The notes under the pieces are model-generated. The model saw nothing but the letters and a program-made list of their open reading frames with translations, was not told where the DNA came from and made no database searches. Shown piece after piece: positions 1 to 9,523 of a stretch of 64,000 bases of DNA (its first letter is position 1; each line of letters opens with the position of its first letter). The stretch comes from Aurelia coerulea (Eukaryota > Cnidaria > Scyphozoa > Semaeostomeae > Ulmaridae). Location: NCBI GenBank assembly GCA_039566865.1, contig CM076947.1, positions 18,167,501 through 18,231,500 on the forward strand. Direction: 5' to 3'. The translations under genes were made by a program, and so were the position numbers.

Positions 1-1160
1 ACTTTTCAACCTCAAACAACCATAAAAAGTATCATTAGCCACAGCAAACAGCAAATATTCAAGTGCCACAATTTGATCGATATGATCGATTTGTTATGCT
101 CAGATCATTTATCGCTCGAAAATTCTTCAAATGATGAAGAAACAGAATCATCGTTTGAAAATGACCAGCATTTATTCTTCATAGCCAAAGCTCTGCTTCT
201 TTGCACTCTAATTTTCAATCATCTCAAGGCTTGATCCTGTTTCGCTGTCGGTTGGTGATCAATGAAATTAGAGGATAGAATCAGTTAAGTATCGATGTTT
301 TTAGAACCACAATGTAAACAAGATTAGATCCTCTCAACTTTTGCAAAATCTAAAATAATCTATGCTTTTCTTTTTGTCTACAAAGGGCTTTTCAATTATT
401 CGAAGATCTTTTCATGCCTAGTTCCTGGTATCCCCGTAATATGCTTCTTGAATCATGAGGTCACTCTTTTCTCCAAACTTTGAAGGAAGTTTCAAGGTAA
501 AGTGAATATCAAGTTGTGTTAATAAACAAAAAAAATATTGTCAAATTGCCCTGTGTGCTGAAAAGCAGTTCATTTCGGAAAGGCCATGATAATCCGTACA
601 CTTAGCAGATTTCTTTCATATTGATCATTTAATCTCTAGCTGGGCCCCCCGAAGGCTCCCCGGGCTAAGCTCCCACATTATACTCGGTAATTTTCGTACG
701 AGTTTTCGGCAACCTGTTTATCGCATGATATACGGTTTATTTAAAGTACTTGGTCAGAAAACAACGTAAATCGATCGTAAAACATCGATCAAATATCTGA
801 AGACTGAACTACCCAGATGGTAGGGAGGCCCTTGAAAATGCCTTTGGAAATGATAAGTGATCAGACTCTTTTAACATTGCTTTTATCAACTCAGAAACCC
901 TTGCCCTTTGGTATCAAATTAAGTCTTTCTGCTGCTAAACAGTAACAGACAGTCCTTTGTCTCTTCCAGTTCCATTTCAAAACACTTTTAATCTCGTCAA
1001 CTGCCGTCGATCGACTTGGGCCCTGGAAAGAATAGCGAAAATCGAAGTATATTGCGCCGCCATTATGGATATTTAATTATGCGGGCCCGTAGTGCTTTGC
1101 AAACTACTCTCGCCATAGAGATATCCTCTGTCTCCATTGAACACGTTCGTCCACAGGTAA
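1..1160. other. No gene recognised
   Basis: All frames are broken by frequent stops and no protein-like stretch is visible. A short G/C-rich inverted patch near 640-670 resembles the end of a small DNA transposon, but I found no partner end. Confidence 0.5.
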
Positions 1161-1956
1161 GACAATCTCATGAATCTAAAAGAGGATAAATGCCATTTAA
1201 TTTTCGGTGCAAAAGAAAATGAAGTATCCATCAAAATAGGAGGTGCTTGTTTGAAAGAATCTACAGAGGAGAATCTTCTTGGAATAAAATTTAATTGATC
1301 ATTTTCTTTCAAGCAACATGTCAAAACTCTATGTAAGAAAGCCAGCCAGCCAAAAACTTCATACTCTAAACCGAATATCCTGTTACATGGACACAGAAAA
1401 ACTGCAGCAGCTAATGCGTGCTTTCATATTATCCCATTTTAGCTATTGTCCACTTTTTTGGATGTTCTGCGATAGAACCTTGAATCAAAGAATAAATGAC
1501 GTCCACGAGAGGGCTTTGCGCATCGCACAACAAGATTACGAACATGACTTTGGTTTTCTCCTGCAGCAGACTAATTCAGTGCCCATCCATATACGAAAAC
1601 TGCAGTTGCTGATGACTGAGATTTGTAAAACAAAAATAGATCTAAATCCAACTTTTATGAAGGATATTTTCACGCAAAAAAAACACTGGCTAAGAATTAA
1701 GGCATGGGACCGACGCACAGCTTCCAAAAGTACGCACTACGTCCTTTTGAATCGAGACTGTAGCCTTCCTAGGAAATAGAATGTGGCAGTTGCTACCATA
1801 CGAGATTAAAGACTCCAGCACCCTTCCAATTTTTAAAAAGAAAATAAGGTGCTGGAATGGTGGTAAATGCAACTGTAGGCTTTGTAAAACATATGCACCA
1901 CAGTTTGGTTCATAACAGGATAGATATTGAAGTTCCTGTAATTAGAATCATTGTAC

Positions 1957-2112
1957 ATATATTATATTATATTATATTATATTATATTATATTATATTAT
2001 ATTATATTATATTATATTATATTATATTATATTATATCATATCATATTATATTATATCATATCATATTATATCATATTATATTATATTATATTACATTAT
2101 ATTATATATATT
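1957..2112. repeat. (TATAT)n pentanucleotide microsatellite
   Basis: About 150 bp of period-5 AT repeat with a few T-to-C interruptions toward the right. It lies inside the LINE 3' UTR and is absent at the same place in the second LINE copy, so it expanded after insertion. Confidence 0.9.
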
Positions 2113-2208
2113 ATTTCTAGAAAGGTTTCTAAATTATGTAAATAAGTAGGCCTTAATTAGCTATAACTTTAGCTATTGTTTTGCTCAGCCTAATTTGTAA
2201 CTAAATAA

Positions 2209-2304
<96 letters not shown>
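2209..2304. repeat. (ATG)32 microsatellite at the LINE 3' end
   Basis: Thirty-two uninterrupted ATG triplets directly follow the LINE 3' UTR. The second LINE copy ends in the same triplet (ATC on the plus strand at 51352-51373), so this is the element's own tail, later expanded. Confidence 0.9.
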
Positions 2305-2305
<1 letters not shown>

Positions 2306-2330
2306 GCATTGTCTCAAATTCATATTCCCT

Positions 2331-2640
2331 TGATCATTTGTTCACAATAACACACGATTTTCTGTTCCCAAGTTCATTCTTGAAGGAGAAGCCGTCTGAT
2401 GTCAATTTCGTGTTCCATTGATCATTAGTTCACAATAACACATGTTCCTGAATTCCGGTAGTCCCAAATATCATTATCTCAACTTCGTGTTCCCTTGATC
2501 ATTAGTTCACAACAACACATGTTCCTGCATTCCGGTAGTCCCAAATATCATTATCTCAAATTCGTATTCCCTTGATCATTTGTTCACAATAACACACAAT
2601 TTTATGTCCCAAGATCATTCTTGGAGGAGAAGCCAATTTC
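2331..2640 (+). repeat. Four degenerate ~77-88 bp tandem repeats upstream of the helicase gene
   Basis: The core 'tgatcattwgttcacaayaa' begins at 2331, 2419, 2496 and 2573, so the spacing is 88, 77 and 77 bp. The two middle units also share a 'tccggtagtcccaaatatca' segment; the outer units share 'ggagaagcc' at their ends. The block lies between the LINE tail and the helicase gene. It could be the left end or 5' regulatory region of the helicase-recombinase element. Confidence 0.7.
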
Positions 2641-2717
2641 GTTAGTGATGGTAGGAACCATGTTCCATTGTTCCTCTTTCCTTTGGGAATCATCATAGCT
2701 TTAAAGGGAAGCCAAAC

Positions 2718-5689
2718 ATGTTTGGCTTCTCAGTTGATCGGTTTCTCAATAAAGTCAACATGCTACGAAATCCAGGCGAGCTTTCCTTGCTAAATCGATT
2801 ACCGGCAAAGCGGCTGTCATCGAAGAGGATACGCAATTCACTCAGAGTGAACATTTTGCCTCTGGTGAGTACTACAAAAAGCTTATTTTCGCTTTTGCTA
2901 TTCTTTTAGTCTTTAGTCTGACGATTTGCTGTGGCCAATTTAGCTGTAGCTCCTGGACTGGATTTCTTTTTCAAAGCCTTACATTTCCTTTCATCTTTTT
3001 ATAAAAATAGGTGATGAACAACACTGCTGCTATGAGTTGCCGTGCGATATGGCGGGCAGATGATAGAAACCTTGCGAAAGACCTCATCGTATCCAAACGC
3101 ATGTCCATGGATGATGCACTGGCACAAAAAAAAGGGATCCATTTCTTTATATCTGCACTAACTGGCACGAACACCAATGCTAGAGAATCAAGACAGGGCG
3201 AACAAAATCCGGAAGCGACCGAAAAAGAAGAGCTAACACAAGCTGGGCAGTCGATTGAAGCTACAGAGAACAGCGACAAAGAAATGCTGTCTGACAAGTC
3301 AGAAGCTGAAGATGAAGAAGAGAAACCGCTGATAGTTACCTCATTTTTTAACCCTGGAGTGGCATACTTTGTGGCCTACAGTCCCTTAGAAGACTGCAGC
3401 GTTGAGTCGATAGTACGATTGCTTCACAACGAAGACACCGAAGCAAATGTTAAAAGCATCAACACACATGTGTCATTTGCAGAGGAAGAAAAGGCCACAG
3501 CAAGATTGGCAAAAGAACTTTCCGTGGTTGTGAAAGATCACAAGAACTTTGCTGTGCAACAACTGGCATCTGATTCAGCACGCTTCTGCTATACTAAGAA
3601 AATAGCCTCCATTGCAACTCATTGGACAAGAGATAAAGTGGAACGGGCATTTGAGAATGGTGAGACACCAACCCAAATGGCAAAGAAGTATCAAACACAT
3701 GTGCGGATAGTTGTTGTCAATCCAAATGTATTAGAAGACGTGAGGCGAGCAGCTCTCCAGTTGGACAAAGATGGTCTTCAATTTCGGTTGGTAGAACTTG
3801 TAAAAGAGAATGCAACAGCGCCTATGGTCGCCCAGCCAAGTTCTGACCTATTTATGACGATTGAAAGGCTAAACCGTGCCATGCAGAAATTCCAGCATAT
3901 CCTGTACAAAGGCAGCGTATATGGCATGCCGAAAGCAGCCAGATTTACCTATGTTGAGATGATGACAGTGGAGAAATACCTAAACAAGATGCTTGCAAGT
4001 AAAGTCATGAGGGAAGGTATTGGAAAGCACATGGGAAATCTGATAAAGATGATGTCAACAGATGCATGCGAGATCTTCAAGCAGATGACAATTGATTTCA
4101 ATTTGATTGAGGTTAAGGATGGTATGTTCTTTGACATTCGCAAGCGTAAATTCATCGAATGTCCATTGGGGCCGGAGCAGAAAGGCACCATTTCTCCACG
4201 CATGTTCATAGATTTCGATAGCAAATTGGAAAGTGATGCAAAGTATTTCAAGGAGGGAATCATGAATTCATTTGAGGAGGATCAGGAACGTGCCATGTTT
4301 CTCAACAAATTTTACCAGTGCCTAATGGCACACAAGATGCCCCATAAAATCAGGAAGCTGGTGGTCTTTGGACCAAAAGATTCTGGCAAAACCAGCTGGC
4401 TGAATGTTTTGTTGGGAGTCATCCCTTCAAAAAGGGTAGCAGCAATCACCAGCGAGAAGCAATTTGCTGCGTCTATGATTGACGAGAACACGGAGCTAGT
4501 CTTCATGGATGAATGGTCAGAAAATACCCTAAATTCTGACATGGCAAAAACTGTGCTGCAAGGCGGAATGATGGTGAAGTCAATAAAACACCAATCTCCG
4601 TCAATTGTCGACAACTCCAGTCCCTTCTACATAACAACAAATTGCGTACCACATTTCGGAATCGAGGAGGAGAACGTTCGAAGACGTATCACTTGTTTCG
4701 AAACAGAGTCCTTGCCATCTACTGTAGTCGGGGCAGACAAATGGATGCGCAAAAACTCCATGGCGTGCATTCGCTGGATGGCCAGTGAGATTACGAAGTA
4801 TCGGGACTTCATAGAACCGGAAGAGCTGTGGTACGAGGAACAAATTCAAAAAGAGAGTGAAGATCCCGACTTTGCAAACGGTGGAGGTAAAGACCTCCTC
4901 GATATAAAGACACTAGAAGACCTACAAGAAGCAGATGTGTCATCAGGTGTAAGAATCATTGCTGCTGAAGAGCCGAATTACATCGCTCCGGTATGCTTCA
5001 TTCATCCGGACCTGCAAGCAGACGCAGTGGAAATTTCAAATCAGGCATCAACTGAGCTGGAAGAGGAGGATCGTCTCCTTGGTCTGCTTGACAATTTGCA
5101 AGAAACGTCTGTCACAGACAACAGCAATACAGCAATCCACCAAGTACAGTCAAATTTGTTGCAGCAAACAAATGATTTACCGACGACATCCAATGAGGAA
5201 GTTGCAACAAGGTATGTAAGTAGCTGCCAGTATCAACCATTAAGCGAAGGAGAAGAATCTGATGATGAGATACCATGTGCACAGCCAGAACAAACTGCAG
5301 AGTTAAACAGCTACAGTTTTTACCGGCAAGTAAAATGCCAGCTCGAAAATTCCTTCTTTGAAAAACGTCCCCTCACCTATACACACAAATGTATAGCAAA
5401 AGCAAGACTGGAACGAGAAGAGATGCCATCACACATTGCAGAAAGTTGGCGCCTCGTTATGGGTGAGTTCGGCAACATCAACAGTGAAGAGTTCTTTGAT
5501 AAATATCCCCACATAATCGATGTGATACAGAATCTTCGGGAAAAAATAGGTATACGTTTAGTAAGGAGTAGCCCTGCCAGCCAAGGTGAGCCGGTGTTTG
5601 TTGCTGCAAGAAGATTAAGGGAAACAAAACGCTCGCTAGAAGACATAGCAGAAACCTCCCAGCCAAAGAAGACAAAGCACAAAAATTGA
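2718..5689 (+). CDS. Superfamily 3 (SF3) replicative DNA helicase, virus/replicon type
   Basis: Likely an ATP-dependent hexameric helicase that melts and unwinds DNA at a replication origin. Two exons are proposed: 2718-2864 (49 codons) and 3011-5689. Numbering residues from the codon at 3011, Walker A is GPKDSGKT at 454-461, Walker B is LVFMDE ending at D500-E501, motif C is PFYITTN at 538-544, and the arginine-finger stretch NVRRR is at 555-559. This order and spacing is that of papillomavirus E1, polyomavirus large T and parvovirus NS1 helicases. About 450 residues precede the ATPase, with an acidic linker at about 55-105. The 290-residue tail ends in a basic, nuclear-signal-like KKTKHK. 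I see no HUH nickase motif. The reading frame is intact. The gene is convergent with the tyrosine recombinase gene at 7455-9269, with an iteron-like array between them. The SF3 call is firm; the family is not resolved. Confidence 0.82.
2865..3010 (+). other. Predicted 146-bp GT-AG intron in the helicase gene
   Basis: The donor is CTG|GTGAGT at 2865. The acceptor is a T-rich tract ending TAAAAATAG at 3010. Removing it joins two open phases exactly (147 nt of exon 1 is 49 codons), and it removes the in-frame TAG just before 3011. The codon at 3011 is GTG, so without splicing translation would start at the ATG at 3014. A competing model uses an acceptor at 3059 and a different exon 1 frame (protein-like text around 2770-2864), but that frame has no ATG in view and the acceptor is poor. 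Confidence 0.6.
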
Positions 5690-5723
5690 CTCTTTTGAGT
5701 AAACACCGATGAGTGACAACAAA

Positions 5724-5729
5724 ATTAAA
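5724..5729 (+). terminator. Possible poly(A) signal ATTAAA for the helicase gene
   Basis: ATTAAA lies 35 nt after the helicase stop codon. It is the common variant of AATAAA; no canonical hexamer occurs between the stop and the tandem array. Confidence 0.35.
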
Positions 5730-5825
5730 CATTTGTTGCGTTAAATATACATATGATTGTATTCCGTCCATAATTGTTATGATTGTATTCGCATTTCTGA
5801 AAGAATTCAGAAAAACAGCTGTCTA

Positions 5826-7308
5826 CAGTTCATGATGTGTGAATTCTCTTCCATGTCACATAATTTAACGGCAAAGGCAAATGACCAAGTGTTTTGGCGC
5901 GCAATTTGAAATATATTTGAATACTTTTATGCTGTCCATGAAACCGTTGGCTTTGGTTGGGCTCATTCCAGTTGAAGCCAATGGTGAGCCAATGGTAGAA
6001 CAATAGAGAACAAAAGAAGCCCACTGAGCCCACGGTTTTATGGATGAAAGTTATTTTCCTGCACTTCCTATTAATCAACTGCGGAGGCAGATCATTACGT
6101 CATTTGGCGCTGGTGTCAAAGGCATGCTAAAATGAGCAAGTGTTTTGGCGCGCAATTTGAAATATATTTGAATACTTCTATGCTGTCCATGAAACCGTTG
6201 GCTTTGGTTGGGCTCATTCCAGTTGAAGCCAATGGTGAGCCAATGGTAGAACAATAGAGAACAAAAGAAGCCCACTGAGCCCACGGTTTTATGGATGAAA
6301 GTTATTTTCCTGCACTTCCTATTAATCAACTGCGGAGGCAGATCATTACGTCATTTGGCGCTGGTGTCAAAGGCATGCTAAAATGACCAAGTGTTTTGGC
6401 GCGCAATTTGAAATATTTTTGAATACTTCTATGCTGTCCATGAAACCGTTGGCTTTGGTTGGGCTCATTCCAGTTGAAGCCAATGGTGAGCCAATGGTAG
6501 AACAATAGAGAACAAAAGAAGCCCACTGAGCCCACGGTTTTATGGATGAAAGTTATTTTCCTGCACTTCCTATTAATCAACTGCGGAGGCAGATCATTAC
6601 GTCATTTGGCGCTGGTGTCAAAGGCATGCTAAAATGAGCAAGTGTTTTGGCGCGCAATTTGAAATATTTTTGAATACTTCTATGCTGTCCATGAAACCGT
6701 TGGCTTTGGTTGGGCTCATTCCAGTTGAAGCCAATGGTGAGCCAATGGTAGAACAATAGAGAACAAAAGAAGCCCACTGAGCCCACGGTTTTATGGATGA
6801 AAGTTATTTTCCTGCACTTCCTATTAATCAACTGCGGAGGCAGATCATTACGTCATTTGGCGCTGGTGTCAAAGGCATGCTAAAATGAGCAAGTGTTTTG
6901 GCGCGCAATTTGAAATATTTTTGAATACTTCTATGCTGTCCATGAAACCGTTGGCTTTGGTTGGGCTCATTCCAGTTGAAGCCAATGGTGAGCCAATGGT
7001 AGAACAATAGAGAACAAAAGAAGCCCACTGAGCCCACGGTTTTATGGATGAAAGTTATTTTCCTGCACTTCCTATTAATCAACTGCGGAGGCAGATCATT
7101 ACGTCATTTGGCGCTGGTGTCAAAGGCATGCTAAAATGACCAAGTGTTTTGGCGCGCAATTTGAAATATTTTTGAATACTTCTATGCTGTCCATGAAACC
7201 GTTGGCTTTGGTTGGGCTCATTCCAGTTGAAGCCAATGGTGAGCCAATGGTAGAACAATAGAGAACAAAAGAAGCCCACTGAGCCCACGGTTTTATGGAT
7301 GAAAGTAA
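5826..7308 (+). repeat. Array A: six ~251-bp tandem units, iteron-like
   Basis: Units begin with 'aactgcggaggcagatcatt' at 6077, 6328, 6579, 6830 and 7081 (251-bp period), preceded by a unit with a diverged left end. Units are almost identical and differ at a few positions such as gagcaag/gaccaag and atatattt/atattttt. In the unit at 6077 there are paired direct repeats GCCAATGG (6228 and 6239) and GCCCAC (6270 and 6279), each pair separated by TGA. A TGAGCC core occurs three times (inverted at 6211-6216, direct at 6236 and 6276). There is a GCATGC palindrome at 6122. Short open frames within each unit on the minus strand are by-products of the repeat. The array is homologous and inverted to array B at 9524-10962. 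Confidence 0.92.
6095..6152 (+). promoter_or_regulatory. CRE-like and E2F-like sites in each array A unit (example unit)
   Basis: In this unit a bZIP/CRE-like TTACGTCA (6095-6102) is followed by TTTGGCGC (6103-6110) and TTTTGGCGCG (6143-6152), both matching the E2F consensus TTTSGCGC. CCAAT boxes lie at 6229 and 6240. Array B keeps the CRE core (TGACGT), the second E2F site and a CCAAT box although the rest has diverged. Function is inferred from motif match only. Confidence 0.4.
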
Positions 7309-7454
7309 TTTTAGAACTTCAAAAGAATTCTCCCTGCAAAATCACATCGGAACAGGGCATTACAAATAAACAAGAGTCAAATTTGAAATTGCTTTCAATT
7401 CATCAATGTTCAACTTTTAAAATTTCCAATTGTCAACAGCAATTATTTAAATAA

Positions 7455-9269
7455 TTAGAAAAGATTTCGTCCAGTATCTCTTTTATATAAGTCCTGAAAC
7501 TGGGTTGTCCTTGCTCTTCGCAATAGGGCGTTTCTTGTACGTCCTTCCGCAAAATTCAAGCTTGTATCTGAAAGAATCTTTACCCATTTTCCAAGACCAT
7601 GCTTCTTGATTCCTTTTAGTAACTGATTATCCTCGAATGCACTAAACAAGACCATGCAGTCGGTAGCTGATTTAGCACCTGACTTTGGTATTTTAGGATT
7701 TCTCGACCTCGTGCTGCTGCAGATGCCTTGTGCATCCACACCATTCTGCTCAGCCTCTTTGTCCAAAAGTGCGGTCTGTGCAGTGTGGATGTCTTCCGTG
7801 TCCAAATTTCCCTCTGTCTCGTAGCTTGTGGCCAAAGTTTCCAAAGATTTATCCATGCTCCTTCCTTGCTCACCACGCAGTTTCTTTAGGCAGTCGTTAC
7901 CTCTCTCAGCCACGTCGCGAGAGCGCTTTTTCCGGTAATGGATCTTTGCAACGTTTGATGTGTGTTTCTGGTCCTGGGATACGATGTCTCGTTCTTCTGC
8001 ATCCAAAACATCAGTGCTCTCTGTTTCTATGATTTGTCTGTAGCGTGTTGGGTGCACATACTTTCCAATAGCGTCATGAACGAGAATTCCCATAGCTTGG
8101 TCTAATTTGAGGAACTGCCCACCGCTTCTGTTTACAAGAAGAAAGTCGCAATGGGGATTTAGGTGTGGCCGGACGTACTCAATGTAGTCGCTCAGTATTT
8201 TCATGCTTATGTCATCTATGACAAGGGAGTCAAACGTATACTTCCCGGCTGTTTTGAACGTCTTCTGATCTACAAAACCTCCATTTGCGGCAGCTGATGT
8301 AACCATGGATACTGTGAGGAACTGATACGTCATGGGCCGGGTTCCTTTCACCCTCAAGAAAAGATACGTTGCAATGAATCTCGTTGCAAATGTCAATTGT
8401 GACGGGGTAATATTGATCGATCCCTCCTTGCAGTCTTTCAATAGGTTCTTGTACCGTTCAATGTGAAATGGTATCACTTGTTGCAGTTCCGTCATCGTCG
8501 CCCAGTGCCCTTTTCTCCGCAAGGTATCTATATCAAGCTCTTCACTCCAGCGAACTCTCATTTTCTTTGCAACACATTTACGAGCTCTTTTTAGCAGCGC
8601 CACTGCCACACTGAAATTATTGAGGCTATTGCTGTCGATACCTTTGAATTTCCGATATTCTACCATTTCCAGTAAAGCGTTTATGTAGCTGACATGTCCG
8701 GCGTGTCCGATACTTTCATCTTTCGTTATGTGATCTAAGAAGTTAGCAAGAAATTCCATTGAGCCTAGATAATAGTCAATTTTTTCACTTGTAAGTCTAT
8801 CGGTAGGATTCTCCGACAGACAATAACGTAGGAATTTTAGGGCACGTGATGATATCTGATTTGCATGCGCCTCGGTGCGTCCTCCACCACTGCAACTACA
8901 CATCCAGCGTATGAAATGCTCAGAAAATGCAATATCCTCACAGACAGCTCCATTACTGCTCAACTGACTTGAGTTGCCATTTACCAGACTGTCTTCCTGG
9001 TCTTTGCCTTTTTCACAAACCACATCACTTGGGTATTTATCGAAGTAATAGAACCAAGGGTGGATTGTCTGAATATGTTTTCTGCATCCTCTCTCGCTAC
9101 GGAATCCTTCATGATCACACTCGCTGACTGGGCAAGGACACACCCCATCCTTATCCTTTTTCAAGTGCAATCGCCTCTTTATCTTTGCAGCGCCTTGTAA
9201 GGCTTTCCAGTTCTTAGTCTTGTCGGCCATCTGCCATCGCTGATATTTAGGCACAACTAGGTCATTCAT
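7455..9269 (-). CDS. Tyrosine recombinase with N-terminal C2H2 finger and C-terminal Myb/telobox domain
   Basis: 604 residues, intact. It probably cuts and rejoins DNA through a phosphotyrosine, moving the element into and out of the genome. A C2H2 finger C46-x4-C51-x13-H65-x4-H70 lies in a basic N-terminus. The catalytic domain spans about 270-450. Candidate catalytic residues are R311 in KGTRPMTY, K343, H406-x-x-R409 in HPTR, H436, and the nucleophile Y445 in KIHYRKK. The nine-residue H-to-Y spacing equals that of Cre and lambda integrase. A Myb/SANT helix set, LFSAFEDNQLLKGIKKHG to about 592, ends the protein and resembles telobox DNA-binding domains. YR plus a DNA-binding tail recalls Crypton transposons, but Cryptons have no helicase gene. 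The gene lies between two inverted tandem arrays and faces the SF3 helicase gene. Start: the first ATG is in weak context and very close to a TATA box, so M14 (MADKTKNW) may be the true start. Confidence 0.78.
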   Translation of the reverse strand: MNDLVVPKYQRWQMADKTKNWKALQGAAKIKRRLHLKKDKDGVCPCPVSECDHEGFRSERGCRKHIQTIHPWFYYFDKYPSDVVCEKGKDQEDSLVNGNSSQLSSNGAVCEDIAFSEHFIRWMCSCSGGGRTEAHANQISSRALKFLRYCLSENPTDRLTSEKIDYYLGSMEFLANFLDHITKDESIGHAGHVSYINALLEMVEYRKFKGIDSNSLNNFSVAVALLKRARKCVAKKMRVRWSEELDIDTLRRKGHWATMTELQQVIPFHIERYKNLLKDCKEGSINITPSQLTFATRFIATYLFLRVKGTRPMTYQFLTVSMVTSAAANGGFVDQKTFKTAGKYTFDSLVIDDISMKILSDYIEYVRPHLNPHCDFLLVNRSGGQFLKLDQAMGILVHDAIGKYVHPTRYRQIIETESTDVLDAEERDIVSQDQKHTSNVAKIHYRKKRSRDVAERGNDCLKKLRGEQGRSMDKSLETLATSYETEGNLDTEDIHTAQTALLDKEAEQNGVDAQGICSSTRSRNPKIPKSGAKSATDCMVLFSAFEDNQLLKGIKKHGLGKWVKILSDTSLNFAEGRTRNALLRRARTTQFQDLYKRDTGRNLF

Positions 9270-9284
9270 GGATCAAACCCATTC

Positions 9285-9293
9285 CTTTTATAC
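9285..9293 (-). promoter_or_regulatory. TATA box TATAAAAGG upstream of the recombinase gene
   Basis: On the minus strand TATAAAAGG begins 24 nt before the first ATG at 9269. Initiation about 30 nt downstream would fall at or just past that ATG, which favours the second in-frame ATG at about 9230. Array B starts some 230 bp further upstream and could act as its enhancer. Confidence 0.5.
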
Positions 9294-9523
9294 ATTATTC
9301 AGCCCCGAGGGGTACAGAATATTAGAACAGCGTGAATGTTGGAACTTGAGAACGAATCTGATTCCTTCCCACGAGAGTAGCTTGTTGAAAAACAAAGACT
9401 CCCTTGAGCATACTACAAATACTACTTCAAAAGTATCTCATCTCCCGTGGGTATTGAATGGGAATGCTTCCAATCAGACATGACCATTCACACGATCGAA
9501 AACATTCTCTTATAAAATACTTT

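Larger units (their letters stand above)
1161..2304 (+). mobile_element. 5'-truncated non-LTR retrotransposon, copy 1 (RT C-terminal part and 3' UTR)
   Basis: This is the 3' end of a LINE whose longer copy lies at 51352-52912 on the minus strand. The coding part (about 1161-1780) covers the region after the reverse transcriptase palm: the thumb-like stretch with LHTLNRISCYMDTEKLQQLM and FSYCPL. It has lost its frame in places: a stop at about 1296 and an indel near 1200. The RT catalytic YADD region is absent, so the copy is dead. The 3' UTR (about 1780-2205) matches the other copy, including the stretch around 'taaataagtaggccttaatt', and ends in an (ATG)n tail instead of poly(A). A (TATAT)n tract has expanded inside the UTR of this copy only. 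The clade could be CR1- or jockey-like; I cannot settle it. Confidence 0.85.

Noticed and set aside
5830..7288. Six overlapping ~84-codon minus-strand open frames with the same peptide
   Set aside because: Each is one tandem unit of array A read in a chance open frame. The 251-bp period breaks the frame at every unit, and the homologous B units do not keep it.
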